Positions 52,687-62,901 of a stretch of 64,000 bases of DNA are shown one piece after another. The translations under genes and the position numbers were made by a program. Source of the DNA: Lampropedia puyangensis (GTDB lineage Bacteria > Pseudomonadota > Gammaproteobacteria > Burkholderiales > Burkholderiaceae_C); assembly GCF_004833285.1 (NCBI RefSeq), contig NZ_STFG01000004.1, positions 1 to 64,000 on the forward strand, given 5' to 3'. Under the pieces are notes generated by a model. That model saw only the letters and a program-made list of their open reading frames with translations. It was not told the DNA's origin and ran no database searches. Positions within the stretch are counted from its first letter, which is position 1. Every line of letters begins with the position of its first letter.

Positions 52687-53322
52687 ATGCACCAATTCCT
52701 GAACATCATCGTGAGCTTCCCCACCGTGGTCTTCACCATTTTGCTGGCCTTTTCGCTGCTGTACTGGATGGTCGTCCTACTAGGGCTGATTGACACCGAA
52801 GTGCTCGACAGCCTTTTTTTTGATGCAGACGGCGTGGATGCAGGCGCCCTCGCTGGACTGCTCACTCGGCTCGGGCTCAATGGTGTGCCCGTTACCGTGA
52901 TCATCAGCCTTATCGTGCTATTCGCATGGCTGAGCAGCTACTTTGCAACCTTGTTGCTATGGCCCTTGCTGAGCAATCAAGTGGCCCATTTGTTGTTAGG
53001 CGCTGGTATTTTTATCGCCGCCCTTTTAGCCGCTGTTGTCTTGACGGCCATCGCGTTGCGCCCAGTGCGTGCACTGCTGAAAAAAATTCCACAAGAAACA
53101 CCCAAAGTGGTTTTAGGCCGTATCGGTGTAGTGCGCAGCGCCACTGTATCGGCCACACAGGGTTATGCGCTCGTGGAAGACGGTGGTGCCGGTTTGGTAC
53201 TGCAAATTCGCACCGTTGACGAAACACTACCGCGTGGAACACGCGTCGTGCTGATTGAACATATCGCCGCCAACAACACTTGGCGTGTTGTGTCTGAAGA
53301 GGAGTTCACAGGCGCCGTGTGA
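52687..53322 (+). CDS. yqiJ: YqiJ-like inner membrane protein (NfeD-type OB-fold)
   Basis: 211 residues with three to four N-terminal membrane segments (VVFTILLAFSLLYWMVVLLG, VTVIISLIVLFAWLSSYFA, LLGAGIFIAALLAAVVL) and a C-terminal beta-rich OB-fold (VVLGRIGVVRSATVSATQGYA, LQIRTVDETLPRGTRVVLIE). In E. coli YqiJ is encoded with the flotillin YqiK, as here (61 bases before yqiK). Role presumed membrane microdomain organisation. Confidence 0.88.
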   Translation: MHQFLNIIVSFPTVVFTILLAFSLLYWMVVLLGLIDTEVLDSLFFDADGVDAGALAGLLTRLGLNGVPVTVIISLIVLFAWLSSYFATLLLWPLLSNQVAHLLLGAGIFIAALLAAVVLTAIALRPVRALLKKIPQETPKVVLGRIGVVRSATVSATQGYALVEDGGAGLVLQIRTVDETLPRGTRVVLIEHIAANNTWRVVSEEEFTGAV

Positions 53323-53383
53323 AGCACCTGTTGAGCCCACAAATCGTTTGAATGTGTGACTATTGGATATAGGGGAAATTGCA

Positions 53384-55453
53384 ATGAATCTGGAATGGAT
53401 CTTGCCCATCGTAGTGGGTGTAGGCTTTATTGTCGCGCTCGTGTTCGCACTGCTGGTGATGTTCAAGGCGTTCTACGTCAAAGTGCCACAAGGCACTGCG
53501 CTCATCATCAACGACATGAGTTCAACGCCCAAAGTGCGTTTTACAGGCGGCATGGTCTTGCCCGTTATCCACAAAAAAGAATTCATGAAAATCTCCCTGA
53601 TCACGCTGGAAATTGACCGCCGTGGCAAAGAGGGATTGATCTGCCGCGACAACATGCGCGCGGACATCACCGTTGCGTTCTACCTGCGCGTAAACGAAAC
53701 CGCCGACGATGTGCTCAAAGTCGCCAAATCCATTGGGGTCGATCGCGCCTCCGACAAGAGTGCCGTCAACGAACTGTTCAATGCCAAGTTCTCAGAAGCG
53801 CTGAAAACCGTCGGAAAGCAAATCGACTTCGTCAAACTGTTTGAGAACCGCCAGGACTTCCGTGACCGCATCATCGAAGTCATTGGTGAAGACCTCAACG
53901 GCTACGCCCTCGAAGATGTAGCCATTGACTACCTGGAGCAAACGCCCAAAGTCTCTCTGGATCCCAACAACATCCTTGATGCCGAAGGCATCCGAAAAAT
54001 CACCGAATTGACAGCCGCGCAAAATGTGGTGACCAACGAACTCGAACGCAACGAGGAAATGGCCATCACCAAAAAGAACGTGGAAACCAAAGAAGCCCTG
54101 CTGGCTCTGCAGCGCCAGCAAGCCGATGCCGAAGCACGCCAAAAACGTGAGATTGCCACCATCCAGGCGCGTGAAGAAGCTGAGACCAAGAAGGTGCAGG
54201 AAGAAGAGCGCCTCAAAGCCGAAAATGCCCGTATCGCCACGCAAGAGCAAGTTGATATCCGTGAAGAAAACCGCCTGCGTGAAGTGGAAGTCGCACAGCA
54301 AAACCGCCAACGCGCCGTTGTTATTGAAGTAGAAAAAGTCACCCGTGCCAAAGACCTGGAGGTTGTCTCGCGCGAACGTGAAGTGGAGCTGCAACGCATC
54401 GAAAAAGAAAAAGCGCTGGAAGTTGAGAAAGCCAATATCGCCAACGTCATTCGCGAGCGTGTGGCAGTAGAGAAAACCGTTGCGCAGGAAGAAGAGCGCA
54501 TCAAAGAAGTGCGCGCCGTCTCCGAAGCCGACCGCCTCAAACAAGTCACCGTCTTGCAAGCCCAGGCCGAAGCCGAAGAGGCCTTGGTCAAGCAGGTGAA
54601 AAAAGCTGAAGCTGATGAGTCCGCATCGCGCCACAAAGCCGTTGAAATCACCGTCGTGGCACAAGCTGAATTGGAAGCAGCTACTCAACAGGCTGAAGCA
54701 AAAAAACGCTTGGCAGAAGGCATTCAGGCCGAGCGCGCCGCACCGGGTCTGGCCGATGCACGCGTGCGCGAGGTCTCTGCAGCAGCGCTGGAAAAAGAAG
54801 GACTGGCACAAGCCAAGGTCGCCGCCGAAAAACTCATTGCTGAAGCCAAAGGTCTGGAAGAACAAGGTCTGGCCGAAGCCCGCGTGATTGATGCCAAGGC
54901 CGACGCCATCGAAAAACAAGGTTTGGCTGAGGCCAAGGTTGAGGCAGAAAAACTCATTGCCGTGGCCAAAGGCACGCAAGAGCAAGGCTTGGCCCAAGCC
55001 AAAGTCACCAGCGAAGTGGGCAATGCAGAAGCGGCCATCCTGCTGGAAAAGCTCATGGCAGAAGCCAAAGGTTTGGCCGAAAAATTCGCAACACTGGGAA
55101 GCCTCAACGACACTGCACGCGGTCACGAAGAATTCCGCATGCAATTGGAGAAAAACTTCGAACGCGCCATTGCCAGCATCGACGCAAGCAAGGACATTGC
55201 CCGCGAGCAAGCCGAAGTGTTGTCGTCTGCCCTGTCTAAAGCCAACATCGACATCGTCGGTGGGGAAGGCGCATTCTTTGACAAGTTTGCCAAAGGCCTG
55301 TCAGTGGGTAAATTCATTGAAGGCGCAGCAGACAAGAGTCCCATCATCGATAGCCTGCTGCAACGCTTTACAGGCGGCAGCACCAAGCCAGAGGACATGC
55401 TCAAGGCATTGGAAAACTTCACCTCACCTCAACGCGATGACAATCGCTCTTGA
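53384..55453 (+). CDS. yqiK: flotillin-like SPFH protein YqiK
   Basis: 689 residues, longer than E. coli YqiK. An N-terminal membrane anchor (LEWILPIVVGVGFIVALVFALLV), then an SPFH/band-7 domain (KVPQGTALIINDMSSTPKV, DNMRADITVAFYLRVNET, SAVNELFNAKFSEALKTVG), then a very long Glu/Ala/Lys-rich coiled coil (about residues 220-560) and a C-terminal region with SPIIDSLLQRFTG. Within the coil the element EKQGLAEAKVEAEKLIA and its variants repeats several times. AGGGGA precedes ATG 53384. It scaffolds membrane microdomains with YqiJ. Confidence 0.93.
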   Translation: MNLEWILPIVVGVGFIVALVFALLVMFKAFYVKVPQGTALIINDMSSTPKVRFTGGMVLPVIHKKEFMKISLITLEIDRRGKEGLICRDNMRADITVAFYLRVNETADDVLKVAKSIGVDRASDKSAVNELFNAKFSEALKTVGKQIDFVKLFENRQDFRDRIIEVIGEDLNGYALEDVAIDYLEQTPKVSLDPNNILDAEGIRKITELTAAQNVVTNELERNEEMAITKKNVETKEALLALQRQQADAEARQKREIATIQAREEAETKKVQEEERLKAENARIATQEQVDIREENRLREVEVAQQNRQRAVVIEVEKVTRAKDLEVVSREREVELQRIEKEKALEVEKANIANVIRERVAVEKTVAQEEERIKEVRAVSEADRLKQVTVLQAQAEAEEALVKQVKKAEADESASRHKAVEITVVAQAELEAATQQAEAKKRLAEGIQAERAAPGLADARVREVSAAALEKEGLAQAKVAAEKLIAEAKGLEEQGLAEARVIDAKADAIEKQGLAEAKVEAEKLIAVAKGTQEQGLAQAKVTSEVGNAEAAILLEKLMAEAKGLAEKFATLGSLNDTARGHEEFRMQLEKNFERAIASIDASKDIAREQAEVLSSALSKANIDIVGGEGAFFDKFAKGLSVGKFIEGAADKSPIIDSLLQRFTGGSTKPEDMLKALENFTSPQRDDNRS
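54790..55100 (+). repeat. imperfect tandem repeats inside yqiK
   Basis: A unit like EKxGLAxAKVxAEKLIAxAKG recurs four times or so (about 54790, 54850, 54910, 54970, 55060) with near-identical nucleotide blocks such as AAACTCATTGC. It may arise by internal duplication and is a site for length variation. Confidence 0.55.
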
Positions 55454-55468
55454 GTAGTTGAGTTGCAC

Positions 55469-55501
55469 GCAGTAAGCCAGCTCTGCTTACTGCGCTTTTT
55501 T
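55469..55501 (+). terminator. rho-independent terminator between yqiK and the giant ATPase gene
   Basis: CGCAGTAAGC-type arms (GCAGTAAGC and GCTTACTGC) form a stem of about 10 bp followed by six T. It may separate the flotillin transcript from the ATPase gene or reduce read-through. Confidence 0.75.
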
Positions 55502-55664
55502 GCGTGCGGGACGCACCAAAAGTGGCTCCCACGCGCACATGATCCATCACGGCTTCAACGTGATTCAACGAAGAAGTCGGATTCACACTAAGTGCACAGC
55601 ACTTCGCTTTGATCTTTCAAGACGATGCATGCACCGCGCTATTGCCTTCAAGGAATGACCGCCC

Positions 55665-58600
55665 ATGTCCGAGATCCGCACAGACCAAGCCAGTGAGCAA
55701 GTCGACCATGCCGTCGCCACCGGCGGTGCTTATGAAGTCCTGCAAAAACGCTTATCCGATCAAGGACAATCGCTGCGCACCATTGCAGCGCAGTTGAACA
55801 GCCAGCGCCTGGAGGAATTTGGCGCCAGCCACATGACACTGTTGGGACGTGTACGGGTGCGCACCGAGAACAATTGTGTAGGTCGGGACATCGTACAAGT
55901 CGGTGACCTGACCGTGTTTGGCTACAACGTCTTCTTGGGCATCAAGCAAGAAACGCGCATTGAAGACGTATTTTCCGTCTACCGCTTGCAAGCCACCACC
56001 GCGGATGCCGCAGACGAAGGCAGTGGCGCACAGGGTTATGACATCGTCCCCGTCGATGTGCGACAAACATTCTTGGGACACCAGAGTTTTGTGCAGGACT
56101 TTCGCGAGCTTTACACCTACTACAAAGGGGCTCGCTTACTGCAACTGGTCATCAAAGAAGGCAAGCTGTTGGCCGCATTTCAGATCGGTGAACGCCTCTC
56201 GGATGTGCGCGTATTTCGCTGGTCAATCACACCCAGCGATCAGCCTGGCAATCAAAGTGTGCAGTACATCGACAACCGGGGCGAGCGCGATATTGCACTG
56301 CCCGCACCGAACGATTTTGAATGGCTGAGCGCAGGTCGCAATGATGTCGTGCAGGGTCGCCACCCGCACATCAATATTCTCGATACGGTCTTCATCGACA
56401 CGATTGGCGGCGACCTGACCATCAAGATTGAGGACAACACCAACGATGGTTTGGGTATTTGGCGCGAAGCTGTGCAAGACGCCACCCAATCGCTCGATGA
56501 CGCAAAAATTGAATACGCCCAAGTCGGCAGTTTGATCCTGCTCAAAGTGCTGCCTTACCGTGAAGAGCAATGGCGTTATCTGGTCTACAACACGCTGACG
56601 CAAAAAGTACAGCGCATTGATGCCATTGGCTTGGCCTGCATCCAATTGCCAGAAGACCACGGCATCATTTTCCCCGGTGGATACTACCTGCAAAGTGGCG
56701 AACACCGCAGCTTCAGCCAAGACATGGCAGGCATGCGCTTCAAGCGCAGCTACCGTTCGCCCAACGGCGAAGATGTGATGTACATCTTCTACGAGCCAGG
56801 AAGCGGCCGCATGGCCTTGTTCACTTACAACATGATTGCGCGGGAACTGCAACCACCCATCATGGGCCACGGCTATGCACGGCTTGAAGATGGCCGCATG
56901 GTAATTTTCAGCACCGAATCCGACGAGCCCACGCGCATTCATCCGATGCAAATCTGGCGCACGCCATTTGCCACGGAAGAATTTGCTGCACGCCAACCTG
57001 CGCGCAATACACCCATGGGGCGCATCGGCAATGCCGAATTGGTACGCGGTATCTCCGAACTCTACAGCCTGGTACGGGAGATTGATGCGGAAGAAGTCTC
57101 CAGCAGCCGCTACGAGCGGCTGATCGACACCACACGTAGGCTGTTTGAGCGCTACCACTGGATGGAAGACGGCCTGCTCCCCAGCCTGCCCACAGTGCTG
57201 CGCGACATCACCGCCAGCGGGGAAGCCGTGCTCGACGAATACGAAAAAGTCGAGAGCATACGCAGCGATACCAACCGCCAGATGACAGAGACGCAAACAC
57301 GCCAACGTGCACTGGTTGCAGAAATGCGCCGAGGAGATTGGAGCCAAGCACGCGATTTTGTACAGGCTCTGGGCCAGATTACCCAGCAGCGTGGCCGCTT
57401 GATGACTGTGCGCGAACTGCGCTATGTCGACACCACTGCGGTCGACGCCATGCAAGCTGAGTTAGAAGCTGCCAACGAGGAAGTTGCCGCCCGCACAGCC
57501 AGCTTTCTAGCTACAGACCATGCCCTGAAACCATATGTGGAGGGTCTCAAAGCGCTGGATGTGCAGGTACAAAAAGCCGAAACCACACCGCAAATCCAAG
57601 AACCTTTGCAAGCCATGCACGCTATGTCTGGCGAGCTCGATACGCTATCGGAATTGATGGCGGTACTGCACATTGAAGACCCGCTCCAGCGCACCCGAAT
57701 CGTGGAGGCCATTTCTGAGATTTACGCAGCCCTAAACCAAAGCCGTGCCCGTGCCGAGCAACGCAAGCGTGGTATGGGAGCGGCAGAGCAAGTCGCGCAA
57801 TTCGGCGCCCAATTTGCGCTGTACAACCAAAGTATTGCCAGCAGCTTGGCACTGGCCAATGACCCAGAAAAGTGCGATGAACAACTTGCACGCCTGCTGG
57901 TGCAATTGGAAGAACTGGAAAGCCAGTTCGGTGAGCACGAGCAGTTTCTGAGCGACATCATCACCAAACGCGAAGAGTTGCTAGAGACCTTCGAGAGCCA
58001 TAAACAAACCCTGCTGGACGAGCGTCAACGCAGCGCACAAGCTGTGTTCGATGCTGCATTGCGCATTCTGGAGAGCCTGCCTCGCCGCACCGAGCGCATG
58101 CAGGACATGGACGCGCTCAATGCCTTCTTTGCTGGCGATGCCTTGATTGTGAAACTGCGCGAACTCGCTGAACGTTTGCGCACCCTGCACGACAGCGTGA
58201 AAGCCGATGACATCCAGTCGCGCTTGACAGGCATTCGCGATCAGGCCGTACGCGCGCTACGCGACCGCAGCGACCTATTTGAAGGCAGTGGCACTATCAT
58301 CCGCCTTGGTAAACACCGCTTTTCCGTCAACACGCAAACACTCGATCTGACGCTGATGCCTCGCGGCGATCAGCTCAACCTGCACTTGGTGGGCACCGAT
58401 TTCATGGAGCCTTTAAACCGCCAAGAATTGGCCGAGCTGCGCCCCTTTTGGGATGTGTCGCTAGAGTCCGAATCACCCCAGTTCTATCGCGCTGAATACC
58501 TGGCCTTGCAGATGCTTGAAGCAGCGCGCCAACCCGCCCAACTTGGCGACCACCATGCCACCGAAGCATCGCCTGTGCGCACACGGGACCAGTGGATGGC

Positions 58601-61190
58601 CTTGCTGCCGCAGCCCGAAGCCTTGGTGCGCGCAGTACGCGACTTTGCCGCTCCACGTTACCGCGAAGGCTATGAGCGTGGCATCCACGACCATGATGCC
58701 GCGCTGATCTTGCAAGCACTGCTGCCCCTGCAAGAGCAAGCTGGGGTATTGGCACACGATGCGCAAGCACGTGCGTTGGCCGTGCTGCTATGGAGCGAAC
58801 TGCGCGCAGGCAGTGAAAACACCTTCAAAATTGCAACCCAAGCACGCCATTGGGCCGCCCGCGCCCAAAGCGCCGCCACCATGCAGCGTTTGTTGGGCAG
58901 CCTCGACGCACGCCAGGCTCTGGAACGTGAAATAGCCTATGCATTGCACACCTTTGCCAAAGGCAACCAACTCGTCTATTTCACCGATGCGCCAACCCTG
59001 CTGGAAGCACTGGCGGCGCAAGGGGCGGCGTATTTGGTTGATGAACTCGATGACCCGGCTCCACGAATCCACTTCTCCAGCTACGCCGCTGATTTACTAG
59101 CCGCGTGGCAAAATCAACTTGAAGCTGAAGGCGCCTGGAGCGAGATGCTCGCCTCGCTGCACGATGCCTCGCAACCCTTGGTGGTGCGCGTCGAGCGTGC
59201 ATTGCACTGGCTCTACGCCATTGCGCGCCGCAAAGCTCCTGCCGGTCAGGCCGTGGTCACGACTTATGTCGTCGAAGCCGCCGCTCTGGCGCTGCTCAAC
59301 AGCGCTGTGCAATACGACATACAACAGGTGCAGCTACGCGCCCAGGTCAGCGGCCTATTGGGCACACATCCTCGCATCCATGAAGGGGTGCTGGAATTGG
59401 GTGTGGACGATTTCTCCCGCCGTGCACATACCCACACCAGCAGCTTTGTGCCAGCACTGCGCCGCTACCAACAATTGCGGCATGACATTCTGGCCGAGCA
59501 ACGCCAAAGTATGCGGCTCGAAGAATTCAAGCCACGACCGCTCTCCAGCTTTGTGCGTAACAAGCTCATCAATGATGTGTACCTCAGCGTGATTGGCGAC
59601 AACCTGGCCAAGCAAATGGGCACCGTGGGCGAGAACAAGCGCACCGACTTGATGGGCCTGTTGATGATGATCTCGCCCCCCGGTTACGGCAAAACCACGC
59701 TGATGGAATACGTGGCCAACCGCTTGGGTTTGATTTTCATGAAAATCAACGGCCCCGCGCTAGGGCACGAAGTGCGCAGCATAGACCCTGCTCAAGCACC
59801 AGATGCAACCAGCCGCCAAGAGTTGGAAAAGCTCAACCTTGCACTGGAAATGGGCTCCAACGTGATGCTGTATATCGACGATATTCAGCACACGCATCCC
59901 GAGTTCTTGCAGCGCTTCATTTCACTCTCAGACGGAACCCGTCGCATAGAAGGTGTATGGCGCGGCCGCACCAAAACCTACGACATGCGCGGCAAAAAAT
60001 TCTGCATAGTGATGGCCGGCAACCCCTACACGGAATCGGGCGAAGTCTTCAAAATCCCCGACATGCTGGCCAACCGCGCCGATGTGTACAACTTAGGCGA
60101 TGTGCTGGGCGGTTTGGAAGACACCTTCAAGCTCAGCTACGTCGAAAACAGCCTCACCAGCAACCCCGTGCTGGCACCACTGGCTACGCGCGATTTGAAA
60201 GACTTGTACCTGCTCGTGGGCAAAGCCCAAGGCAAGGAATTTTCGAGTAACGAACTCAGCCACGACTACAGCGCCGCCGAGCTACGCGAGATAGATGCGG
60301 TGCTCGAGCGCATGCTGCAAGTGCGCGAAATCGTCTACAAAGTCAACCAACAATACATTGCCAGCGCAGGCCAGGCCGATGCCTACCGCACCGAGCCGCC
60401 ATTCAAGCTACAAGGCTCTTACCGCAACATGAACAAGCTGGCAGAGAAAATCACCAGCGTGATGAATGGGCAGGAAATGCAGCAACTGCTTGACGACCAC
60501 TATTTGGGCGAGTCGCAACTGCTCACTACCGGCGCAGAGGAAAACCTGCTCAAACTCGCAGAACTACGCGGACATATGAGCGATGCGCAACAAGCGCGCT
60601 GGAGCGAGATCAAGCACAACTTCATGCGCAGCCAAGCCATTGGCGGCGCTGATACCGATACCGGTGGCAAAATCGTGGCCCAGCTCATTGATTTGGTTCA
60701 GGCCACCAAACAAAGTGCGCAGCAACATGCGCAGTGGGCAGCAGAGCAAACCGATGCCCAGCGGCAACAGCCTACAGCGCCATGGGAAGAGATTCTCAAC
60801 AGTCTGCAGCAATTGGCCCTGGCACAACAACAATCGGGGCAAACCACCGCACAAGCACTGCAACACGCGCTAGAGAACGCGCTGACAAGCCACGCCCCAC
60901 GCGATGGCATACCTAGCGCAACCCAAGCCGATCAAACCGCCCGCTTACTGGCCGCCCGTGAATTGGGCAATTTAGTTGCCAGCGCCTTGCAACCCGTGCA
61001 AGAGCACCTAGCCAACAACCGCCGCCAGCAATTGGGTCTGCACCGCGTGCTACTGCAAATTGCTACCGCCATTCAAGAGCAGCTCGATATCCTCAGTCGT
61101 ATGCAAGGCCACAACACCAACAGCGAACGTGTGCGGCACACCGAAGTGGTGGGCAAAGCGTTCGAGAGGATGGGAGAAGAGGGGCAGTAA
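55665..61190 (+). CDS. giant AAA+ ATPase of the DUF3686 ('DNA repair ATPase') type
   Basis: 1841 residues. The N-terminal about 500 residues are beta-rich and match the DUF3686 region (VGDLTVFGYNVFLGIKQET, GVYRLQ-type repeats, YRSPNGEDVMYIFYEPGSGRMAL). Residues about 500-880 are helical/coiled coil. The AAA+ module lies at about 1310-1560: Walker A SPPGYGKTT (1337-1345), Walker B VMLYIDDIQ (1400-1408), sensor-1 MAGNP (1450-1454). It resembles MoxR-type cores, with large helical C-terminus to 1841. The family is called DNA repair ATPase in databases without firm evidence. Neighbour genes suggest envelope or membrane-stress duty. Start 55665 has AAGGAATG upstream. Confidence 0.85.
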   Translation: MSEIRTDQASEQVDHAVATGGAYEVLQKRLSDQGQSLRTIAAQLNSQRLEEFGASHMTLLGRVRVRTENNCVGRDIVQVGDLTVFGYNVFLGIKQETRIEDVFSVYRLQATTADAADEGSGAQGYDIVPVDVRQTFLGHQSFVQDFRELYTYYKGARLLQLVIKEGKLLAAFQIGERLSDVRVFRWSITPSDQPGNQSVQYIDNRGERDIALPAPNDFEWLSAGRNDVVQGRHPHINILDTVFIDTIGGDLTIKIEDNTNDGLGIWREAVQDATQSLDDAKIEYAQVGSLILLKVLPYREEQWRYLVYNTLTQKVQRIDAIGLACIQLPEDHGIIFPGGYYLQSGEHRSFSQDMAGMRFKRSYRSPNGEDVMYIFYEPGSGRMALFTYNMIARELQPPIMGHGYARLEDGRMVIFSTESDEPTRIHPMQIWRTPFATEEFAARQPARNTPMGRIGNAELVRGISELYSLVREIDAEEVSSSRYERLIDTTRRLFERYHWMEDGLLPSLPTVLRDITASGEAVLDEYEKVESIRSDTNRQMTETQTRQRALVAEMRRGDWSQARDFVQALGQITQQRGRLMTVRELRYVDTTAVDAMQAELEAANEEVAARTASFLATDHALKPYVEGLKALDVQVQKAETTPQIQEPLQAMHAMSGELDTLSELMAVLHIEDPLQRTRIVEAISEIYAALNQSRARAEQRKRGMGAAEQVAQFGAQFALYNQSIASSLALANDPEKCDEQLARLLVQLEELESQFGEHEQFLSDIITKREELLETFESHKQTLLDERQRSAQAVFDAALRILESLPRRTERMQDMDALNAFFAGDALIVKLRELAERLRTLHDSVKADDIQSRLTGIRDQAVRALRDRSDLFEGSGTIIRLGKHRFSVNTQTLDLTLMPRGDQLNLHLVGTDFMEPLNRQELAELRPFWDVSLESESPQFYRAEYLALQMLEAARQPAQLGDHHATEASPVRTRDQWMALLPQPEALVRAVRDFAAPRYREGYERGIHDHDAALILQALLPLQEQAGVLAHDAQARALAVLLWSELRAGSENTFKIATQARHWAARAQSAATMQRLLGSLDARQALEREIAYALHTFAKGNQLVYFTDAPTLLEALAAQGAAYLVDELDDPAPRIHFSSYAADLLAAWQNQLEAEGAWSEMLASLHDASQPLVVRVERALHWLYAIARRKAPAGQAVVTTYVVEAAALALLNSAVQYDIQQVQLRAQVSGLLGTHPRIHEGVLELGVDDFSRRAHTHTSSFVPALRRYQQLRHDILAEQRQSMRLEEFKPRPLSSFVRNKLINDVYLSVIGDNLAKQMGTVGENKRTDLMGLLMMISPPGYGKTTLMEYVANRLGLIFMKINGPALGHEVRSIDPAQAPDATSRQELEKLNLALEMGSNVMLYIDDIQHTHPEFLQRFISLSDGTRRIEGVWRGRTKTYDMRGKKFCIVMAGNPYTESGEVFKIPDMLANRADVYNLGDVLGGLEDTFKLSYVENSLTSNPVLAPLATRDLKDLYLLVGKAQGKEFSSNELSHDYSAAELREIDAVLERMLQVREIVYKVNQQYIASAGQADAYRTEPPFKLQGSYRNMNKLAEKITSVMNGQEMQQLLDDHYLGESQLLTTGAEENLLKLAELRGHMSDAQQARWSEIKHNFMRSQAIGGADTDTGGKIVAQLIDLVQATKQSAQQHAQWAAEQTDAQRQQPTAPWEEILNSLQQLALAQQQSGQTTAQALQHALENALTSHAPRDGIPSATQADQTARLLAARELGNLVASALQPVQEHLANNRRQQLGLHRVLLQIATAIQEQLDILSRMQGHNTNSERVRHTEVVGKAFERMGEEGQ

Positions 61191-61269
61191 AGCGCCCCAA
61201 CATCGTTCAAAGCGCTGATGCCGAGCGCATTGCGCGCTTCATTGCGCAGCGCGTTCTCGCACCCATGAT

Positions 61270-62901
61270 TCAAGGCGAAGGGCTTGCCGTCTCAACCAGA
61301 AAGTGGCGAAAACCACTTTCCAGTGCGTCTTGCCAGACCATGGCATCGTGCCCGCCAAGGCTTTCGTGGTAGGTAAATGGGTAACCCTTAGCACGTAACA
61401 CATCGCGCAAGCGGCGGTTGTTATCAAGAATGCCAGCCTCCCCATCGACACCTGACTCAAGACGCCCAGCGTCGATATACAAGCGGATGGGTTTGCGTGG
61501 CGCGGCTGCTATTTGACGTGTGAGCCAATCATCATGGGGTTGCCCTGCATCAGGGTTGGACGGCCCAGACTCCTCCTCTTCAGGGACCCACCAATAAGAG
61601 CCCGATAGGCTCAAGACATTGCCAAAACGCTCTGGAAATCGAAAGGCCAACCATGTCGATGCCAAACCACCATAACTGACGCCACTGATGGTCCAATCCT
61701 GTGCCCGCCTTGAAGCAGCAGGGACTTGGGCTTGAATCCAAGCACCCAGTTCATGGGCCATGAATTGTGCAAATTTCTCATTGGGGGGCAATTCAGCACC
61801 GCGATCAACATTCCCAACTAGAACCGCTACTACGGATTGCTCAGGTTGCTCCGCATGCAAACGCTCAAGCGCACGCTGCACGCTCCACTGCGTCTCCCAT
61901 TGCTCCCCATCCAATACCACCCACACACGTGTGGCCTGCGATGGCGGCGCATTCTTGTTTTGCACATGATTGGCAAGCGCTGGCATCTGGTAGAGCCATA
62001 CATCCCGCGTATTACCGAGCACCTCACTCTTTATGCGGTGCCGACTCCACCGGCCAAGTGCTGTAACGGCACTGGCTTTTGCTGCTGGCTCAACAGTTGC
62101 ACTGCGCAATGGTTTTTCTGCTTCAGGCACTTGCAATACCGACAAAGGCCGCAACGCGGCATATGCTGGCAAACGCTGAAGCGACTCAACCGGTGCTGAC
62201 GGCCAGCTTGTCGGATTCAAGGGGTCAACGATGGTGTGTTCACGCATCCACGCGCGCAACGCCTGGCGATTGCCTTCTGCAGGCTGGGCGCCAGCTGCAT
62301 ATTGGTATGACATGCGGCTATCAGCGGGAAGCACCACGCTGTAATAGCGGATACCCGTACGCCCCAATGGGCTTAACACCTGCGTGTTGAATTGACGCAC
62401 AGGGGCCAACAACCGCACTTGCAACGGCTGCTCCGCGCCAGTGATTGCCCCGTTAAACGCCTGCGCAGTGCGTTGGTTGGTGAAGACTCCATCGCGCCAC
62501 AAGAAAGTGACATAAAACGATGCTGATGCGCTCGTTCCTGCCAAGAGCGCTGCACCTTGCCTGTGTGGAGCGACAGGAACCATTTCAACCAAAGGCCCTC
62601 CCCCACGTTGATGTTGTTCTTGCCAAAAGCGCTCTACACGCTGGCGTGCCAAATCAGCATCGCCGCGTTGCATAGCCGCTTGCCAATCAGCCCAAACCGC
62701 AGCCAATATCGGGCTTTTCAAGGTCGGTTCCTCCGCCGCTCGCGCCACGTCTATCGATGCATTTGACATGCTAACCACTCCCGTTTGGGCATGCGCCGAC
62801 GCTGCACCAAGGCACACAATACATGCAGCCACCACTGCAATATGTGCTTTTTGAAACGCCAGCCGCTTTAACGGACGCTGTACATATGAAAGCCATGCCA
62901 T
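61270..62901 (-). CDS. periplasmic enterochelin esterase-like hydrolase (Fes/IroE type)
   Basis: 543 residues with a signal peptide ending near AHAQTGV. The first part is a beta-rich N-terminal domain typical of Fes (FYVTFLWRDGV, GIRYYSVVLPADSRMSYQY) and the second an alpha/beta hydrolase: nucleophile in SGVSYGGLAS, catalytic His in LGGHDAMVWQDAL, oxyanion and Asp regions between. It would open triscatecholate siderophore rings to free iron. The signal peptide suggests periplasmic action, like IroE. Start ATG 62901 overlaps the receptor stop (TGATG). Confidence 0.9.
   Translation of the reverse strand: MAWLSYVQRPLKRLAFQKAHIAVVAACIVCLGAASAHAQTGVVSMSNASIDVARAAEEPTLKSPILAAVWADWQAAMQRGDADLARQRVERFWQEQHQRGGGPLVEMVPVAPHRQGAALLAGTSASASFYVTFLWRDGVFTNQRTAQAFNGAITGAEQPLQVRLLAPVRQFNTQVLSPLGRTGIRYYSVVLPADSRMSYQYAAGAQPAEGNRQALRAWMREHTIVDPLNPTSWPSAPVESLQRLPAYAALRPLSVLQVPEAEKPLRSATVEPAAKASAVTALGRWSRHRIKSEVLGNTRDVWLYQMPALANHVQNKNAPPSQATRVWVVLDGEQWETQWSVQRALERLHAEQPEQSVVAVLVGNVDRGAELPPNEKFAQFMAHELGAWIQAQVPAASRRAQDWTISGVSYGGLASTWLAFRFPERFGNVLSLSGSYWWVPEEEESGPSNPDAGQPHDDWLTRQIAAAPRKPIRLYIDAGRLESGVDGEAGILDNNRRLRDVLRAKGYPFTYHESLGGHDAMVWQDALESGFRHFLVETASPSP

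Noticed and set aside
53792-55210. Minus-strand open frame of about 472 codons opposite yqiK
   Set aside because: Phe/Leu/Gly-rich reversed image of the Glu/Lys/Ala coiled coil; yqiK is the real gene.
56223-57455. Minus-strand open frame of 410 codons inside the giant ATPase gene
   Set aside because: Antisense artefact; no start signal and no family resemblance.
55665-61190. Defence-island interpretation of the giant ATPase locus
   Set aside because: Neighbouring genes are PspA, flotillin and YqiJ, with no nuclease, methylase, retron or CRISPR-type partner in view; membrane stress is the simpler reading.
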